Source of the DNA: Poecilobothrus nobilitatus
Taxonomy: Eukaryota; Arthropoda; Insecta; Diptera; Dolichopodidae
Assembly: GCA_947095535.1 (NCBI GenBank)
Contig: OX352774.1
Coordinates: forward strand, 6,758,001 to 6,822,000
Length of the DNA: 64,000 nucleotides
Reading direction: 5' to 3'
Part shown: positions 36,420 through 48,480 of the stretch, in pieces
How positions within the stretch are numbered: the first letter of the stretch is position 1
Layout: each line of letters begins with the position of its first letter
Notes under the pieces: model-generated
Database searches by the model: none
What the model saw: the letters and a program-made list of their open reading frames with translations, nothing else
Told to the model about the DNA's origin: nothing
Program-made: the position numbers and the translations under genes

Positions 36420-38452
36420 TATACCCTACACATTAAGTATAGGGTATATTAACTTTGGTATGGTGTTTGTAACCACCAAAAGGAAGCGAGTTAGGTATAG
36501 ACATGTATATATATTCTGAATCAGGATCACCGCTGGAGTCGATTTAGCGATGTCCGTCCGTCCGTCCGTACGCACGATAACTCAACAAATAATGATGCTA
36601 TCTTGATGAAATTTATATAGTAGGTTACTAATTACGAAAGAAAAACTAAGTTCGAAACTGGACAAAATCCGTCCATGGGTTCGGATTCTGGAAGCTTCCC
36701 AATGATTCCGGAGCAAACGAGATTATCTCCAAAAGCCACAAAGATAGAACCTTCAAATTTTGTACAATGATGTTTCTTCCCGTTCGATTTATGTCTCTGA
36801 AATTTAAGAAAATTTGGTCCATGAGTTTGGGTTTTGGAAGCTTCCGAACGAGCACCAGAGCAAATGAGATTATCTCCAAAACCAACAAAGATAGAACCTT
36901 TAAATTTTGTACAATGATGTTCCTTCCCGTTCGATTTATGTCTCTGAAATTTAAGAGGATTTGGTCCATGAGTTTGGATTTGGAAGCTTCCGAACGAGCC
37001 CCAGAGCAAATGAGATTATCTCCAAAAACCAATAAAGATATAACCTTTACTTTTGGCAGAATGGTGTTCTTTCATGTATGATTTAGGCCTCTGAAATTTA
37101 AGAGGATTTGGTCCATGGGTTTGGATTTGGAAGCTTCCGAACGAGCACCAGAGCAAATGAGATTATCTCCAAAACCAACAAAGATATAACCTTTAAATTT
37201 GGCAGGGTGGTGTTCTTTCATGTTTTATTTAAGTCTCTGAAATGTGAGAAGATTTGGTCCATGGGTTCGGGTTTTGGAAACTTCCGAACGAGCCCCAGAG
37301 CAAACGAGATTATCTCCAAAACCAATAAAGATAGAACCTTTAAATTTTTTATAATGATGTTTCTTCCAGTTTGATTTATGTCTCTAAAATTTAAGAGGAT
37401 GTGGTCCATGGGTTTGGATTTTGGAAGCTTCCGAACAAGCCCCAGAGCAAATGAGATTATCTCCAAAAACAACAAATATATAACCTTTAAATTTGGCCGA
37501 ATGGTGTTTTTTCATGTTTGATTTAGGTCTCTGAAATTTGAGAGGATTTGGCCATGGGTTTAAATTTGAAAGAATTTGAACCGTGGATTCGAATTTTGAA
37601 AGCTTCCGAACGAGCCGCAGAGCAAATGAGATTATATCCAATACGAACAAAGGTAGAACCTTTGAATTTGGTACAATGGTGTTCTTTCGTGTTTGATTTA
37701 GGCCTCTGAAATTTGAGAGGATTTGGTCCTTGGGTTCGGATTTTGAAAGCTTCCGAACGAGCCTCAGAGCAAATGATATTATCTCCAAATGCAACAAAGG
37801 TATAACCTTTAAATTAGGCAGAATGGTGTTCCTTCATGTTTGATTTATGTTTCTGAAATTTGTGAGGATTTGGTCCATGGGTTCAAATCTTGGAAGCTTC
37901 CGGACGAGCCCCAGAGCAAACGAGTATATCTCCACAACCAACAAAGATAGAACTTTTATTTTTAGTACAAAGGTGTTCTGTTATGTTTCCTTTTCTGTAA
38001 AATGGGAAACTGACATTTGAAAGAATTTGAACCATGGGTTCTTATTTTGGAAACTTCCGGACGAGCACAAGAGCAACGAGCATATCTCCAAAACCAACAA
38101 AAGTAGAACCTTTAAATTTAATAGAATGGTGTTCTGGCAAGTTTTCTTTATGTTCCTGAGATGGATTCGATGAATTGGAGTGGCAATTCGGGTAGCTGAC
38201 ACAAACCTCCCAAGGACTACCAATCTTCGAAAATAATTAAGATAGAAACTTAAAATTTTATACAAGGGTGTCAAGCATATCCCAAGCGGATGCCTCTTTT
38301 ACGTTCTTGAAATTCGAGTTGAATAAGACAGAAAAGGGAAGAAGTTCACAGCTGCCAAAAACACTTATGGATTTTTAATTTAATTCGAATTATTCAGGTG
38401 TAGGGTATTAATAAGTCGGTTGCATCGACTTACTGCTACATTTACTTGTTTT
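36420..38452 (+). mobile_element. HINE of a second subfamily, 2.0 kb, with a 147 bp tandem array
   Basis: The 5' hairpin 'ataccct'/'agggtat' (36421-36427 and 36441-36447) is followed by 'gaggaagcgagttaggtata'-like 5' block sequence, 'ctgaatcaggatcaccgctg', a (GTCC)n tract (36553-36568) and 'cgcacgataactcaac', which is shared with copy A. The tandem array comes next, then the 3' end with 'gtagggtatt', the hairpin 'taagtcg'/'cgactta' (38412-38418 and 38426-38432) and a T-rich end near 38452. Same plan as DINE-1/HINE but a different array monomer and different end sequences from copies A-C. No Rep/helicase coding. Confidence 0.82.
36640..38175 (+). repeat. 147 bp tandem array, about ten units
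   Basis: 'gagcaaa.gagattatctcc' occurs at 36711, 36858, 37004, 37151, 37298, 37445, 37620, 37767, 37914 and 38071. The spacing is 147 or 146 in all but two intervals (175, explained by an internal partial duplication near 37550-37590, and 157). Each unit has 'ggtccatgggtt', 'ggaagcttccgaacgagc' and a 'tttgatttaggtctctgaa' block. Because 147 = 3 x 49, frames stay open across units on both strands; the resulting 85-137-codon repetitive frames are by-products. Confidence 0.92.
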
Positions 38453-38847
38453 TCTTTAATTTATATTAAATGTTTGTTCTTTTCGTAATTTTGTAGTAGT
38501 AATAGTTGAGTTTTTTTTCTTTGTTTGTTTACAGGATTCCTTTATAAAAAATTATTGCAGATTTGGGAAAGAGCGAGAAGAGTTGGAGTGAAATAGGAAG
38601 ATAAAGCAGTTTTGATAGGTAAATTAAAGACGAACCTGAACATCAGGTTGTTTTTGAAAAGTTGCAAATCGACTATTTTTATTGGAGGGGAACAAGTTGA
38701 ATGGAAGCATGTTTTAACAGTTCTCAAAATAATTGAGTTCCCATATCAAGTTTTAAATCACCTAGGAATTTCCACTAAGCTAAATAAAAGCATTAACTTT
38801 CCAAATTCCTTTAATAAAGGACAATTAGATTTAAGCAAAACTATTAA

Positions 38848-39412
38848 GAAGAACGAGGAAGAGTGCAGTAAAGTAGACTGTGTAAATTTTGAGTTGCCCG
38901 TATGTACGTAATATATCCTGTTTCTATAAAACTTGATCATGTTTTAAAAAATTTCAAATGTTTTAGTACCGAAGTTAACTACCGATATTTATGTAAATTG
39001 TGGAGTTGTATGTCAGCCGAACCTGTTGCACCAGCACAACCAAATTTCATAGGAATTGTTGACCTGTAACTCGACACTATATTGCAAAATTGCAGTTATT
39101 TCCATATAAAGGAAGAAGTTGTATGGTATCTACTCGAAAACGACAGCCGAAAATGCTGGATTTAATAAAGAAACTAACAATTTTTGCAAAAGTGACGTCA
39201 ACAAAATTTCAGCCTCCTAGCTCTTTTATTTTTTGAGTTATCGTGCGGACAGACGGACGGACGGACTCACATGGCGTAATCGATTCAGAATTCGATTATG
39301 GACCGATCTATACCTTTCACACTATATCTAGTTTGACTCCTTTAAGGTGTCACAAACGTAATGGCAAATTTATTGCACCCTTGAACATATTTCATATCAT
39401 ACGGGTATAATA
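38848..39412 (-). mobile_element. HINE copy C, minimal 565 bp form
   Basis: The 3' end 'aacgaggaagagtgcag' (38852) and 'gcccgtatgtacgtaatata', then a single monomer ('ttgtatgtcagccgaacctg', 'gttatcgtgcggac'), a short (GGAC)n tract (39250-39265), 'cacatggcgtaatcgattc' and the 5' end 'catacgggtataa' (39398-39410). All conserved blocks of copies A and B are here with no tandem expansion. Confidence 0.85.
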
Positions 39413-41870
39413 AGTTGACAAAACTAATAAGTTTGTTTTTTTCTTTATTTTTTTATATTTCGATTTTATTTGAATTGTATCGTCTATAGTTTAACAGAAA
39501 TACTTCTTATTAGTATAAATTATTAAATACTACCGGTAATTAAGTTATTCGATAACATTTATTTAATGATAATAATATAAATATTTATATAAAAGCATAA
39601 AAAATTACAAGAACTAAGCTCTCAATTTGTAATATAAGATTAATAATATAAATAACGGTTATTAAATTAGCACCATTCTAATTATAATTAACGGTTATTA
39701 TTCTACACTATTTATTATATGTTCGCTGGTATTTAAATTGTCTTAAGTGTTATTTATTATCATTTATATAAAAAACATCAAATTTTGAGTTGATATCTTT
39801 TATGCATTCGTCAAATTGATTCGTTTACTTCCGTAATCGGTGGGATGGTTTGAAATTATTATTACAGTCTTTTGTAATAACAAAAAATTCTTCTCTTTTC
39901 GAATAATTTATGACCAGACTTAGATTTTGATATTATATTCATTGTTAAATTTCATTCGGTTTGCCGTTAACATTAAATTATGATATGTATATAATGTTAT
40001 ATAAACAATAGTAACCATGCGATTTTAAAGTCTATGTAGAGTTACAGGTTTAAATATTTAAATACCTTAGATTTACAACTACCAACCAAAATTGACTGTA
40101 ATCTAGATTGTAATGGTTTCACTCGGAAGATTTAACAAGATAAATTAAGAAATTCAAGTTCGCTGGATTTGTATAATTAGTACATACTATAAGCCGTTCC
40201 TCCTGAAGCCGGATAATGGAAAAAGGATATTTTTTTAAAGAAAAGGATAAAATTACAAGTCACTAAAAAAAAGCTTAAGAATTTTTGGAATTTTTAAACG
40301 AATTAGAGAACACGGGAGTGAGTGACTTATCTATGCAAATATTTCCCTAAAGGACTAAATTTTTTTCACTATACTTTTGTTTTCTTGTAATGCGTTACCA
40401 ATTGGATATTTATACTGATAGCTCTTTCATTTAGAAGGCAGTTTCTTCCGGCATTCCTAAAAATATGTTGAATAATGTGGTCTTTTATTAATTTCGGAGA
40501 CTATCAAAACATAATAAAAATGGCTATAAAACTTTAAGAATAATTTACATTTCTAGGTATCTTTAGCGATCAAAAATACAATACAATATTTTGATTATGA
40601 ATAAATAACCTAATGTTTTCTAACATGTTTACCTAAAATACTCAAGTGGCACTGGCACATATATTAAATAAAAAATAAAATAAAAATAAAATTTAATTTG
40701 ATTGATTTGATTCAAGAATATTGAAATAAAAATATTAAAATTCAATTTAATTTATTTTTAAATATTACAACATTGATTACACACAATCTATTTTTATATT
40801 TTTCGATCATATTATGTACAATCATAAGAATATTTTTTATTTTCTATTTACTTATTTATTTAATATATTATATACATACTTAAATACTTATAAAATATTA
40901 AAATCGAAAATACATTTTTCTTATTGAATTTTTTAATACCTATGTTGTAAATACACCATAAAAGTTTTTAAAATTAATATAATGACTAGTAAATCTATTT
41001 TGGATGAGTATATCTTTACTATAACGTAATTATGCCTAATTTTGGACTATGATGAAATATTGAAAAAAAAATATTGATTTTAAAGTAAAATTATTTATTC
41101 TTTTTTATCTATATGTATGTGTATGTTATCTATATGATATTTCGTCATATGTGTTTGATTTCGGACAATTCAAAATTTGTGAAGAACTCCAGAGTATCAA
41201 TTAATAAAAGTTTAATTTATTTTGTTTGACTACTTATATAATTTATAGTTAAAAAATGGCTTTATGGTTTAGAATGGTCTTTATGACTTTATTCATAAGA
41301 AAAAAATAAAGCATATTATATATATCATGATATTATGTACATATATGTATATAAAAAATACTAGAATCTGATATTAATCAAAAATATTGTAATTTTACTT
41401 AAAATTTAACAAACTTTAAATTTAAGTAGATGGCTCACATCCGAAAGGAAAAGGGTCCACCCTTTATGGGTATATCGATTTATCTTATAAAAGATTAATG
41501 AAAAAAAAATTTAAATAATATTGCCTATAGGTACTACAATTTGTATTTAGAATTTTTGAAATTACTGAAAATTAAGACCCACTTTTCTATACAGTATAAA
41601 ATTTCTTTTGTTTTGGCTTTTCTCCCTCATAAGGAACATAGGGTAGATATTCATTTTTCATTTTAATAAAATACTTTCATACTTTCTTGAATCATTATTT
41701 TCATTAAGCTGTTGATCTCTCGACCTTTTTATCATCGTACAATATTACTGAAACACGAATGTTATATCGTTGCACCATTTATTATCATATAAATGGATTA
41801 TTTATTTATGTATATTATATATAATATTAATTTATATACATATATATCTATATATATATATTATATAATT
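39413..41870. other. AT-rich DNA, no gene seen
   Basis: No coding or repeat structure is recognisable beyond (TA)-rich tracts around 41815-41865. Confidence 0.6.
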
Positions 41871-41964
41871 ACGAAACAAATTACTACTATATGACGTGGC
41901 CGGAATTTAAACTGTAGATCTTTCGATTAAAAAACTGGCTACTTATTCACTACACCTTTAGGTA
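41871..41964 (-). mobile_element. tRNA-derived SINE, family 1, degenerate copy S4
   Basis: On the minus strand, 'aggtgtagtgaataag' aligns with the family A box 'tggcctagtgagtaag', 'gtttaaattcc' with the B box 'ggttcgaatcc', and the following 'cacgtcat.agtagtaattt' with 'cacgtcgtcagagttattcc' of copy S2. Only the head and the start of the body remain. Both boxes are mutated. Confidence 0.55.
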
Positions 41965-42802
41965 CAAATAATATAACGCAATTTGTGTTATTATGCATAA
42001 ATAGAAAATTAGCTAATAAAAAACTAAAATAACCCCTAATTTTATTATTATGCATATTACAATTAAATTAGAGATTAGGTCAAAACTAGGAACCTTTACG
42101 TTACAATAATGCAAAAAAATATTTTCTCATAAGTATTAAGTATATTCTCTTATATTTATAACAGTTCAAGATAAATAATAGTTTTTAATTTTTATTTAAC
42201 TATAAAAAAAACTTTTTGAAATCATATTTTAATATATGTACATTACATACATATATACATACATAATAATACGTTATTTTATTGAATTTACATTGATCTT
42301 TTGTTACAAATTGAAAATAAAAATAAATAACAGTAATAATGAATTTAAAAAACTCGTACAAAATGGTTTTGTAGAATTGAACAACTATTATCTTTTAATT
42401 CCGAAGTAGATCCCTAGATCCCATCTTGAAATCTAATCGTAATAATTTATTTTTAAAGGTTCGGCCAAAAGTCATATTTTCTATTAACTCAATATTTTGT
42501 CACTTGATCGGCAATTTTCTATCGCAAGAGCTTAAAACTATTTGTTAAAGTTTAAGAATTACAAAATAAGTATTTCGAAATAACTCGTTCCACAGTCCGA
42601 AAATTATTTAAAATACAATGAAGAATAAAAAAGGAGAAAACTGCATCTCGAGAAAACATGTGAAATCGATATTTTAAAAGATTAAGGTTAAAGTGCATTA
42701 TGCAAAATATAATAATATTTGTTTATCAATTTTTGTCTCAGGCTTTTACAAACATTTTATATTTTATAGTTTGTATTGATCGTAATAAATTAAATTAAAA
42801 CT

Positions 42803-43027
42803 ATGAAGAATACAGTTGCCTTTGTCAACTCTTAGATACCCGTACGAATCCGTTAGTATGTTCAGCTGTCATTCTGCTTATAATATTATTTTTTATCATT
42901 TTTCATTTTTAATCGACTCAGAATTTGATTCTAATCCAATTCATACCTATGAAGGTATATCTAGCTTGCTTGTTTCGGGGTGTTACAAACGGAGGAGTAA
43001 TTTTATTATACCAGATGTACGGGTATA
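42803..43027 (-). mobile_element. Short HINE, 225 bp, both ends present
   Basis: The 3' end is on the left: hairpin 'agttg'/'caact' (about 42811-42827) and 'tagatacccgtacgaa'. The 5' end is on the right: 'tatacc.........gggtata' up to 43027. The 5' block motifs 'aatcgactcagaatttgat' and 'tacctatgaaggtatatcta' are kept, but the GTCC tract and all monomers are gone, so it is an internally deleted copy. Confidence 0.78.
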
Positions 43028-43030
43028 AAA

Positions 43031-44495
43031 ACCAAAATGTTGCATCACTCCTGACACTAGTATGTATACACCGTAACATAATGTTATGGTAAATTTTTTA
43101 ATTTCTTATCTTATTAAAAAAAAAATATTGAAAACGCAAAAAAAAAAATTCAAACTCGAGATTTAAATAAATATTTTTTTATTTTAAGATTTCTGGACTA
43201 TTCTGAGTCCCAATAAATTTTTTCAAAACATATAATATGTTCGTGTTTGAAATAGTATTCGTGAAGTGAAGTTCGTGTTTGACATATTAACTAGAGTACA
43301 TTATTTTATTCTGAATCAATTTTTAGAATAGACTTTAAAACTAGAATAAGACTCCTGTATGAATCACAGATCAGCTGTAAAATGTAAACTACAAAATATT
43401 CTGATCTTTATTAGTAAATTTCATAATACCTAAATTTGTATCCACAACCTTTTGATTTTGAGTTTAATTATGAGGGGTTTCCTTATTAAATAAAGATCAA
43501 ATTTAATTCTCTGCTCAATTTTAGAGGGCAGTTTACTATAGTAATCTTTGGATTAAGTTAAAAAATCTAGCCGGAAAAGTCAAGAGGAGAACACTTCCAA
43601 AATATTTTTTATATTTTCTAATATTTCATTTTATGATTTTAGAAATGATAAAATAATGAAAAAGAAATATAAATTAAAAAAAAGAAATAAAAAGGAGGGA
43701 AAGAGATAGAAACTAAAAAAAAAGGAACAAAAAATCAAATCAGAAGTGCTAAGTTAAGGTTAGGTTTTTTTTTTTGATTATTATTCGTTTTTCTTCTATT
43801 TTTCTAATTCTATAATCTCTTTCATTCTTTTTCTCCTCAATTCACAGGATGAAAATTGTAATCCAATAAGTTTTTATCCCTTAGAAAAATCCTTTTTTTT
43901 TTTTATTTTTTGGTTGAAGTTGATTTTTGTTGTTGTTGGAAATATAAGGAAAGGGAAAATAGAATTAAAAAAACTGAGGGAGAAAAAAAATAATATTATA
44001 AAACTTCATCGGAAATCCTACTTTCAAAACAAATTGAATAAAGTTGGGAAAGAGGTAGAAACAGAAAATAAAGAAAAAGAAAAATAATCAAAATCAAAAG
44101 TGAAATAATATGTCCATATATGTATAATTTTTTTTAATTTCTCAGTATAAGTTTGTTTGTAATATTATTTATATTTTAATAGCTATAAAAGTTAATCTTA
44201 TATGTACATAATATAATGAAAGAAAGTAAACAGTATTAAATTATTTACTTCTTATAATAGAACTTTTTTTCTAGTTTCTGTTATGTGTTAGTTGCCTTAG
44301 CATTAATTTTATCAAATTTTTTATACTAAAAACACTGAAATTAGAATTAAATAGTTTTTTGAGAGGAAAATAAATGAAAAAGTTTGTAAAAAAAATACTT
44401 TTGTTAGGCATTCTAACTTTTTTATGTTGGCAAATCAAATGATCCCCTGATAACTGATACCGGCATTATCTATTGGAGAAGATGTTTTGTAGATA
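43031..44495. other. AT-rich DNA, no gene seen
   Basis: Contains a small direct repeat 'ttcgtgtttga' (about 43238 and 43271) and A/T tracts. No gene is recognisable. Confidence 0.6.
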
Positions 44496-44735
44496 TTGTC
44501 ATTTGTCTATTAAATTAAAATCAACAATGCTTCCATGCGAACAATTCCAACGTAACACAACAGAAGCTGCAAGAGCCCATTTCTACATTATGGAAATGCG
44601 TATAGGTGGTTTAAATATGTTTCCATCTAAATTCCCTTCTGTTATCCTAACTCACAATCCCCTCCCTTTCCCACCAATTTAGTCAAATCTACAGAAACAT
44701 TGTACAAAGATATCCTCCTTTGAGTTTGACTATCA
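44496..44735. repeat. Unnamed dispersed repeat J, copy at 44.5 kb
   Basis: Blocks 'tctattaaattaaaatcaac', 'caacgtaacacaaca', 'tttctacattatggaaatg' and 'acattgtacaaagatatcc' recur in the same order at 54842-55172 with moderate divergence. The 69-codon plus-strand frame at 44473-44682 lies in this repeat and shows no recognisable domain. Confidence 0.6.
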
Positions 44736-45612
44736 CGAAAAAAAAAAAACAGGAAATCATATTTCAACTTTTAAAAAAGAAAATTTTTACTTTTAAATGC
44801 CAGTTTACCACTAAATTATTTTGAAGAAATTCGACAACTTTTTATTCAACATTGAAAAACAATATTTAAAGTGAAAAATCAATTATAGTCAAAAGGTCAA
44901 CACTTAATGCTATTTACTGTGGTCTGTTGTAATTTTATTTCATCTATTATTAAGTCAGACAGTTTTTAATTTATTTAATTCCAGAAAGTCAACACTTGCA
45001 ACACTCAGCTCATCGGTCATCAATCTGATATTTAATCTCTTCTGATGAATGCGAGATAATTTAGCCAACATCCTACGTTTTTTCATTGTTGTAACACGTT
45101 CTATTTTATTCTTGTCGCTCAATATGTTTATTGAATCTTTAAACTTATGTGTTTGTAATATTCGTTTAGCTCATAATCAAAAATTTAATTGAATTAGATC
45201 AAACTTTTCCATGTTTAGTATGATTTATTCATATATTATACAATGAACTTAAGTTGTTATTCATTTTTGATATGAATAAAGGTGTTGTAAACTAATGTTA
45301 AAGTAGTGAATCAATAAAATAAATAATGGGAAAGAAAATAACACACAGCTATTAATAATATATACATAGTCTATGTAATAATCAAATAAATTTAAAATAA
45401 TCTTAAGAGATATTTACTAAAAAGAAATTATTTCAATAATACCTTTTGATTCTATATTTTCAATTTTGATAACATGTTAACTTGTTTTTTTTTTATTTAT
45501 TTCTTTTAATTTTTATTTGTTCTGCTGTATTTCTATTCTTTTTTATATTTTCTAAAAAAATTTGATTTCTTGCATACGTATCGATAGGCTACAGAAAGTA
45601 TGCAAATAATGA

Positions 45613-45760
45613 AAAATTTGACCATAAGATTTTTGTAAATTTTGATGTTTTTGACATCTATGACCACGAGGGTAAGTTTATTTTAAAAATTTGACCATAA
45701 GATTTTTGTAAATTTTGATGAGATGTCAAATCTATGATCGCGAGGATAGGTTTATTTTGT
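45613..45760. repeat. 73 bp tandem duplication, two units
   Basis: 'aatttgaccataagattttt' occurs at 45615 and 45688. The units continue with 'gtaaattttgatg', 'atctatga.c.cgagg' and 'ggtttattt', and differ mainly near their ends. Simple local duplication. Confidence 0.85.
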
Positions 45761-47523
45761 TCAGAACTATAAAATTAATAGATAGATACAAGTGAGTATA
45801 TATTATTTTCGTCAAAAATTCTGTGCTTTCTCTAATGGGGAGTTTATTTGAAAATTGAAGGAAGTTATTCTTTCAATAACCGGAAGTGTTTATTAAAATT
45901 TTGTTACATATACATTTCTATTTATCAAATTTAGAACACTCGCTTACACTTCGTACACCTTGTGCAGATAGTAGTAAAAATTTCTCGTGAATTATATTCA
46001 CAAAATCACATGAGATATTTTTTGTCGGGCCGCGATAAAAAATAACTTGGAGCAAAACAGTCATAACAAAACCTCTACTGAAAGAAAAAAATTGAAACAA
46101 AATGTATTTTCACAACATCGTGTCATGTGGAAAGATTTATTGATAGTCTATGCGATCTAGGGGCAGTATAGGAATTATAAATAAAATGGTTCATCAAAAC
46201 TAATAAATTTGTTCTACATTATAAAAATATTTATATATATGTACAAAAATACAAGTTAGTCAAATAGATAACATTTCCGGTTCCTTTATTTAAATTTCTA
46301 TGGGCAATTAGTAACCATTACACAAAATTTATATTTTGAATAGAAAATTAAAATTAAATTATTATATAAATATTGAAAATCCTAAACGATTTAAAAACTA
46401 CTGAAATAATTCAATAAATAATTTATTATTTTATTTAAGGTAAAGTCTTTTATTTTTAGAAATTTATTATTATTATTTATTATAATATTGTTAAAATTAA
46501 ATAAATAAAATAGAATAGAAAAGAATTAAATTAAAACCGAATTTTTTTATAAATTTCCTTAAAACTAAATTTTTAAGAATATTTTATATATAATGTGTTA
46601 TTTAATTAAGGAAAATTTTTAATATTGAATTAAATAAAAACTCATGTCCAAGTGTTTTTGAATTTTCTAAAAGTTCAATATTTGATTATCTATAATCCTT
46701 TTATCTATAATCCTTTTTGCTTTGTATGTACTGTGAAATCATAATATATATATTATGGTCCCACATAAATTCTTTATATTTTTTTCATAAGGATATCCTA
46801 TGTATTTATAATTATGTTATCATACAAATAACTATCAATAAGTTCAATATTAAATTTAAAGTGATTGAAAGTTATTTTTCATAGTTAAAAATTTCCTTGT
46901 TTTGTATGTAGTTATGTGTCACACCTAAGTTACTCTGTCAATGTTATTAGTCAAATAGTGGGTGTAATCTTTAACAATATTCTTATTCTTATTCTTAAAC
47001 TCTAAGTTTATTCTTATTCTTATTCTGTAACACTAAGTGCATCTTCAAAAGATAGGAAAACTTATTCGACCATAGTTGGTGTTAAATTTCTCTAGATTTA
47101 TGCCAGTATAATACAATCCTACGGAAGATTCTTTGATTACATCTCAAATCCATGTCAAGAAGTTCACCTAAATCTTAGAAAAAGAAACTACCGAGAAGTT
47201 GTTGCCCTTTTCTTAACTCACTAAGGCAGATGCAGAGATAGAAAACAATGGCCCATTATAACACTTACCAATTACCATATTTCAGGTCTATAGAGAAAGA
47301 GAGTATACATAAAAACCTATACATAAATATAATTGTGTATAATGAAAAATAAATTTATTACGGTACGTACTGCCAATTTTTATAGATTTTTTTTAGATCT
47401 GATATAGATTTTTGTTGTTAAGAACAGAATTGTTAGTAGAAGTGCTTAAAAACTGTCTTGAAATTTCTAACTTATAATCATCGTTATCATTGTCATTAAA
47501 AATTTCTACAATTTCTGAAGTTA
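45761..47523. other. AT-rich DNA, no gene seen
   Basis: 46976-47029 holds repeated 'tcttattct' words. 47040-47310 is less A/T-biased and a plus-strand frame there reads 'NYREVVALF' and, past a stop, 'GRCRDRKQW', vaguely like a LINE C-terminal tail. The evidence is too weak to call a pseudogene. Confidence 0.4.
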
Positions 47524-48480
47524 TTATACCCGTACGATAAGGATCAGGTATATTAAAATTGCTGCTCCGTTTTGTAACACCTCGAAGTAACCTAGCTAGG
47601 TATACCTTCAAAGGTATGGATCGAATCAGAATCAAATTTTAAGTCGATTAAGCTTTGTCCGTCCCTCCGTCCGTCAGCAAAGTAAAGCTAGAGTCTTGAA
47701 ACTAATACAAAATATTCTTACAACAATTTGTAGGTTCTCTATTTTTTTTTGGTTGATATCCGACCAAAACTTCGGGTAGCTCTCGAACATCTAACTTTTA
47801 GATCCCCACATTTTTTTTGAAATAGAGCCATGCAATTTTAACTGCTGATAGATATGATAAAAATATTAATTTTATTATTTACAACTTTTTTCTGTAGCTC
47901 CACCCGTTACGGAGTTACAGCTCCCCAAAGTTCGAAAGGGCTCTATATTTAAATTGTTATAACACAAGTTGTATAAAGAATATCTTCAATTTTAAAGCCC
48001 CAAACGATTACTGCTTTTATTAGCTTTAAAAGTATATATACAATAAATACATATTTGTGGCATACGGTGTCTTAATTTACCATTATGCGAAACTCAAATT
48101 TCGCAAAATTCCTTCTATCTTCCAAACGGTTTAAGTTAAAAACTTGAAATTTTGAGAGAAGTTAGGTGTTTGAAAATAACTACGATTTCAGAAATTATTT
48201 TTGTATCGCCCCCCTTTCAGAGCTATATGGGGTCAAAAAATAAAAAATTCCTTATTTTTAAACACCTGTAACTAATTCAACACCTGTCCAAATATTTTTG
48301 AAGTAATATACAAAAATTAAAGCTCCATCATTATATTTTTATTTCTTTTAACAACTTTTCTTAATAGTATATGGTTACCTTAAAATTGTCGAAAGTGTGA
48401 CTTAATTTTTCTAAATTTTTCTAACAAATTTTTTTAACGATTTTTTTGCATCGATAATTTGAAATTGTTGAGGATTAATG
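47524..48480 (+). mobile_element. Diverged HINE with a different body, 5' end intact
   Basis: Starts 'tatacccgtacgataagg' with 'ggtata' closing a small hairpin. The 5' block contains 'aggtataccttcaaaggtat' and 'taagtcgattaagctttgtcc', then an eroded GTCC tract (47656-47677). The body contains 'cccgttacggagttacagct', 'ccaaagttcgaaagggctc' and 'aaacacctgtaact', and matches 56570-57120 in the same order. No 3' end is found, so the right limit is where similarity to the other copy stops. Confidence 0.7.

Noticed and set aside
36632..37797. Overlapping repetitive reading frames of 85-137 codons on both strands
   Set aside because: They follow from the 147 bp (3 x 49) period of the tandem array, which keeps any chance frame open. 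Both strands are open and no start context or domain is present.
47040..47310. Possible further LINE C-terminal relic ('NYREVVALF', 'GRCRDRKQW')
   Set aside because: Only scattered residues fit the family pattern. Without a search it cannot be separated from chance.
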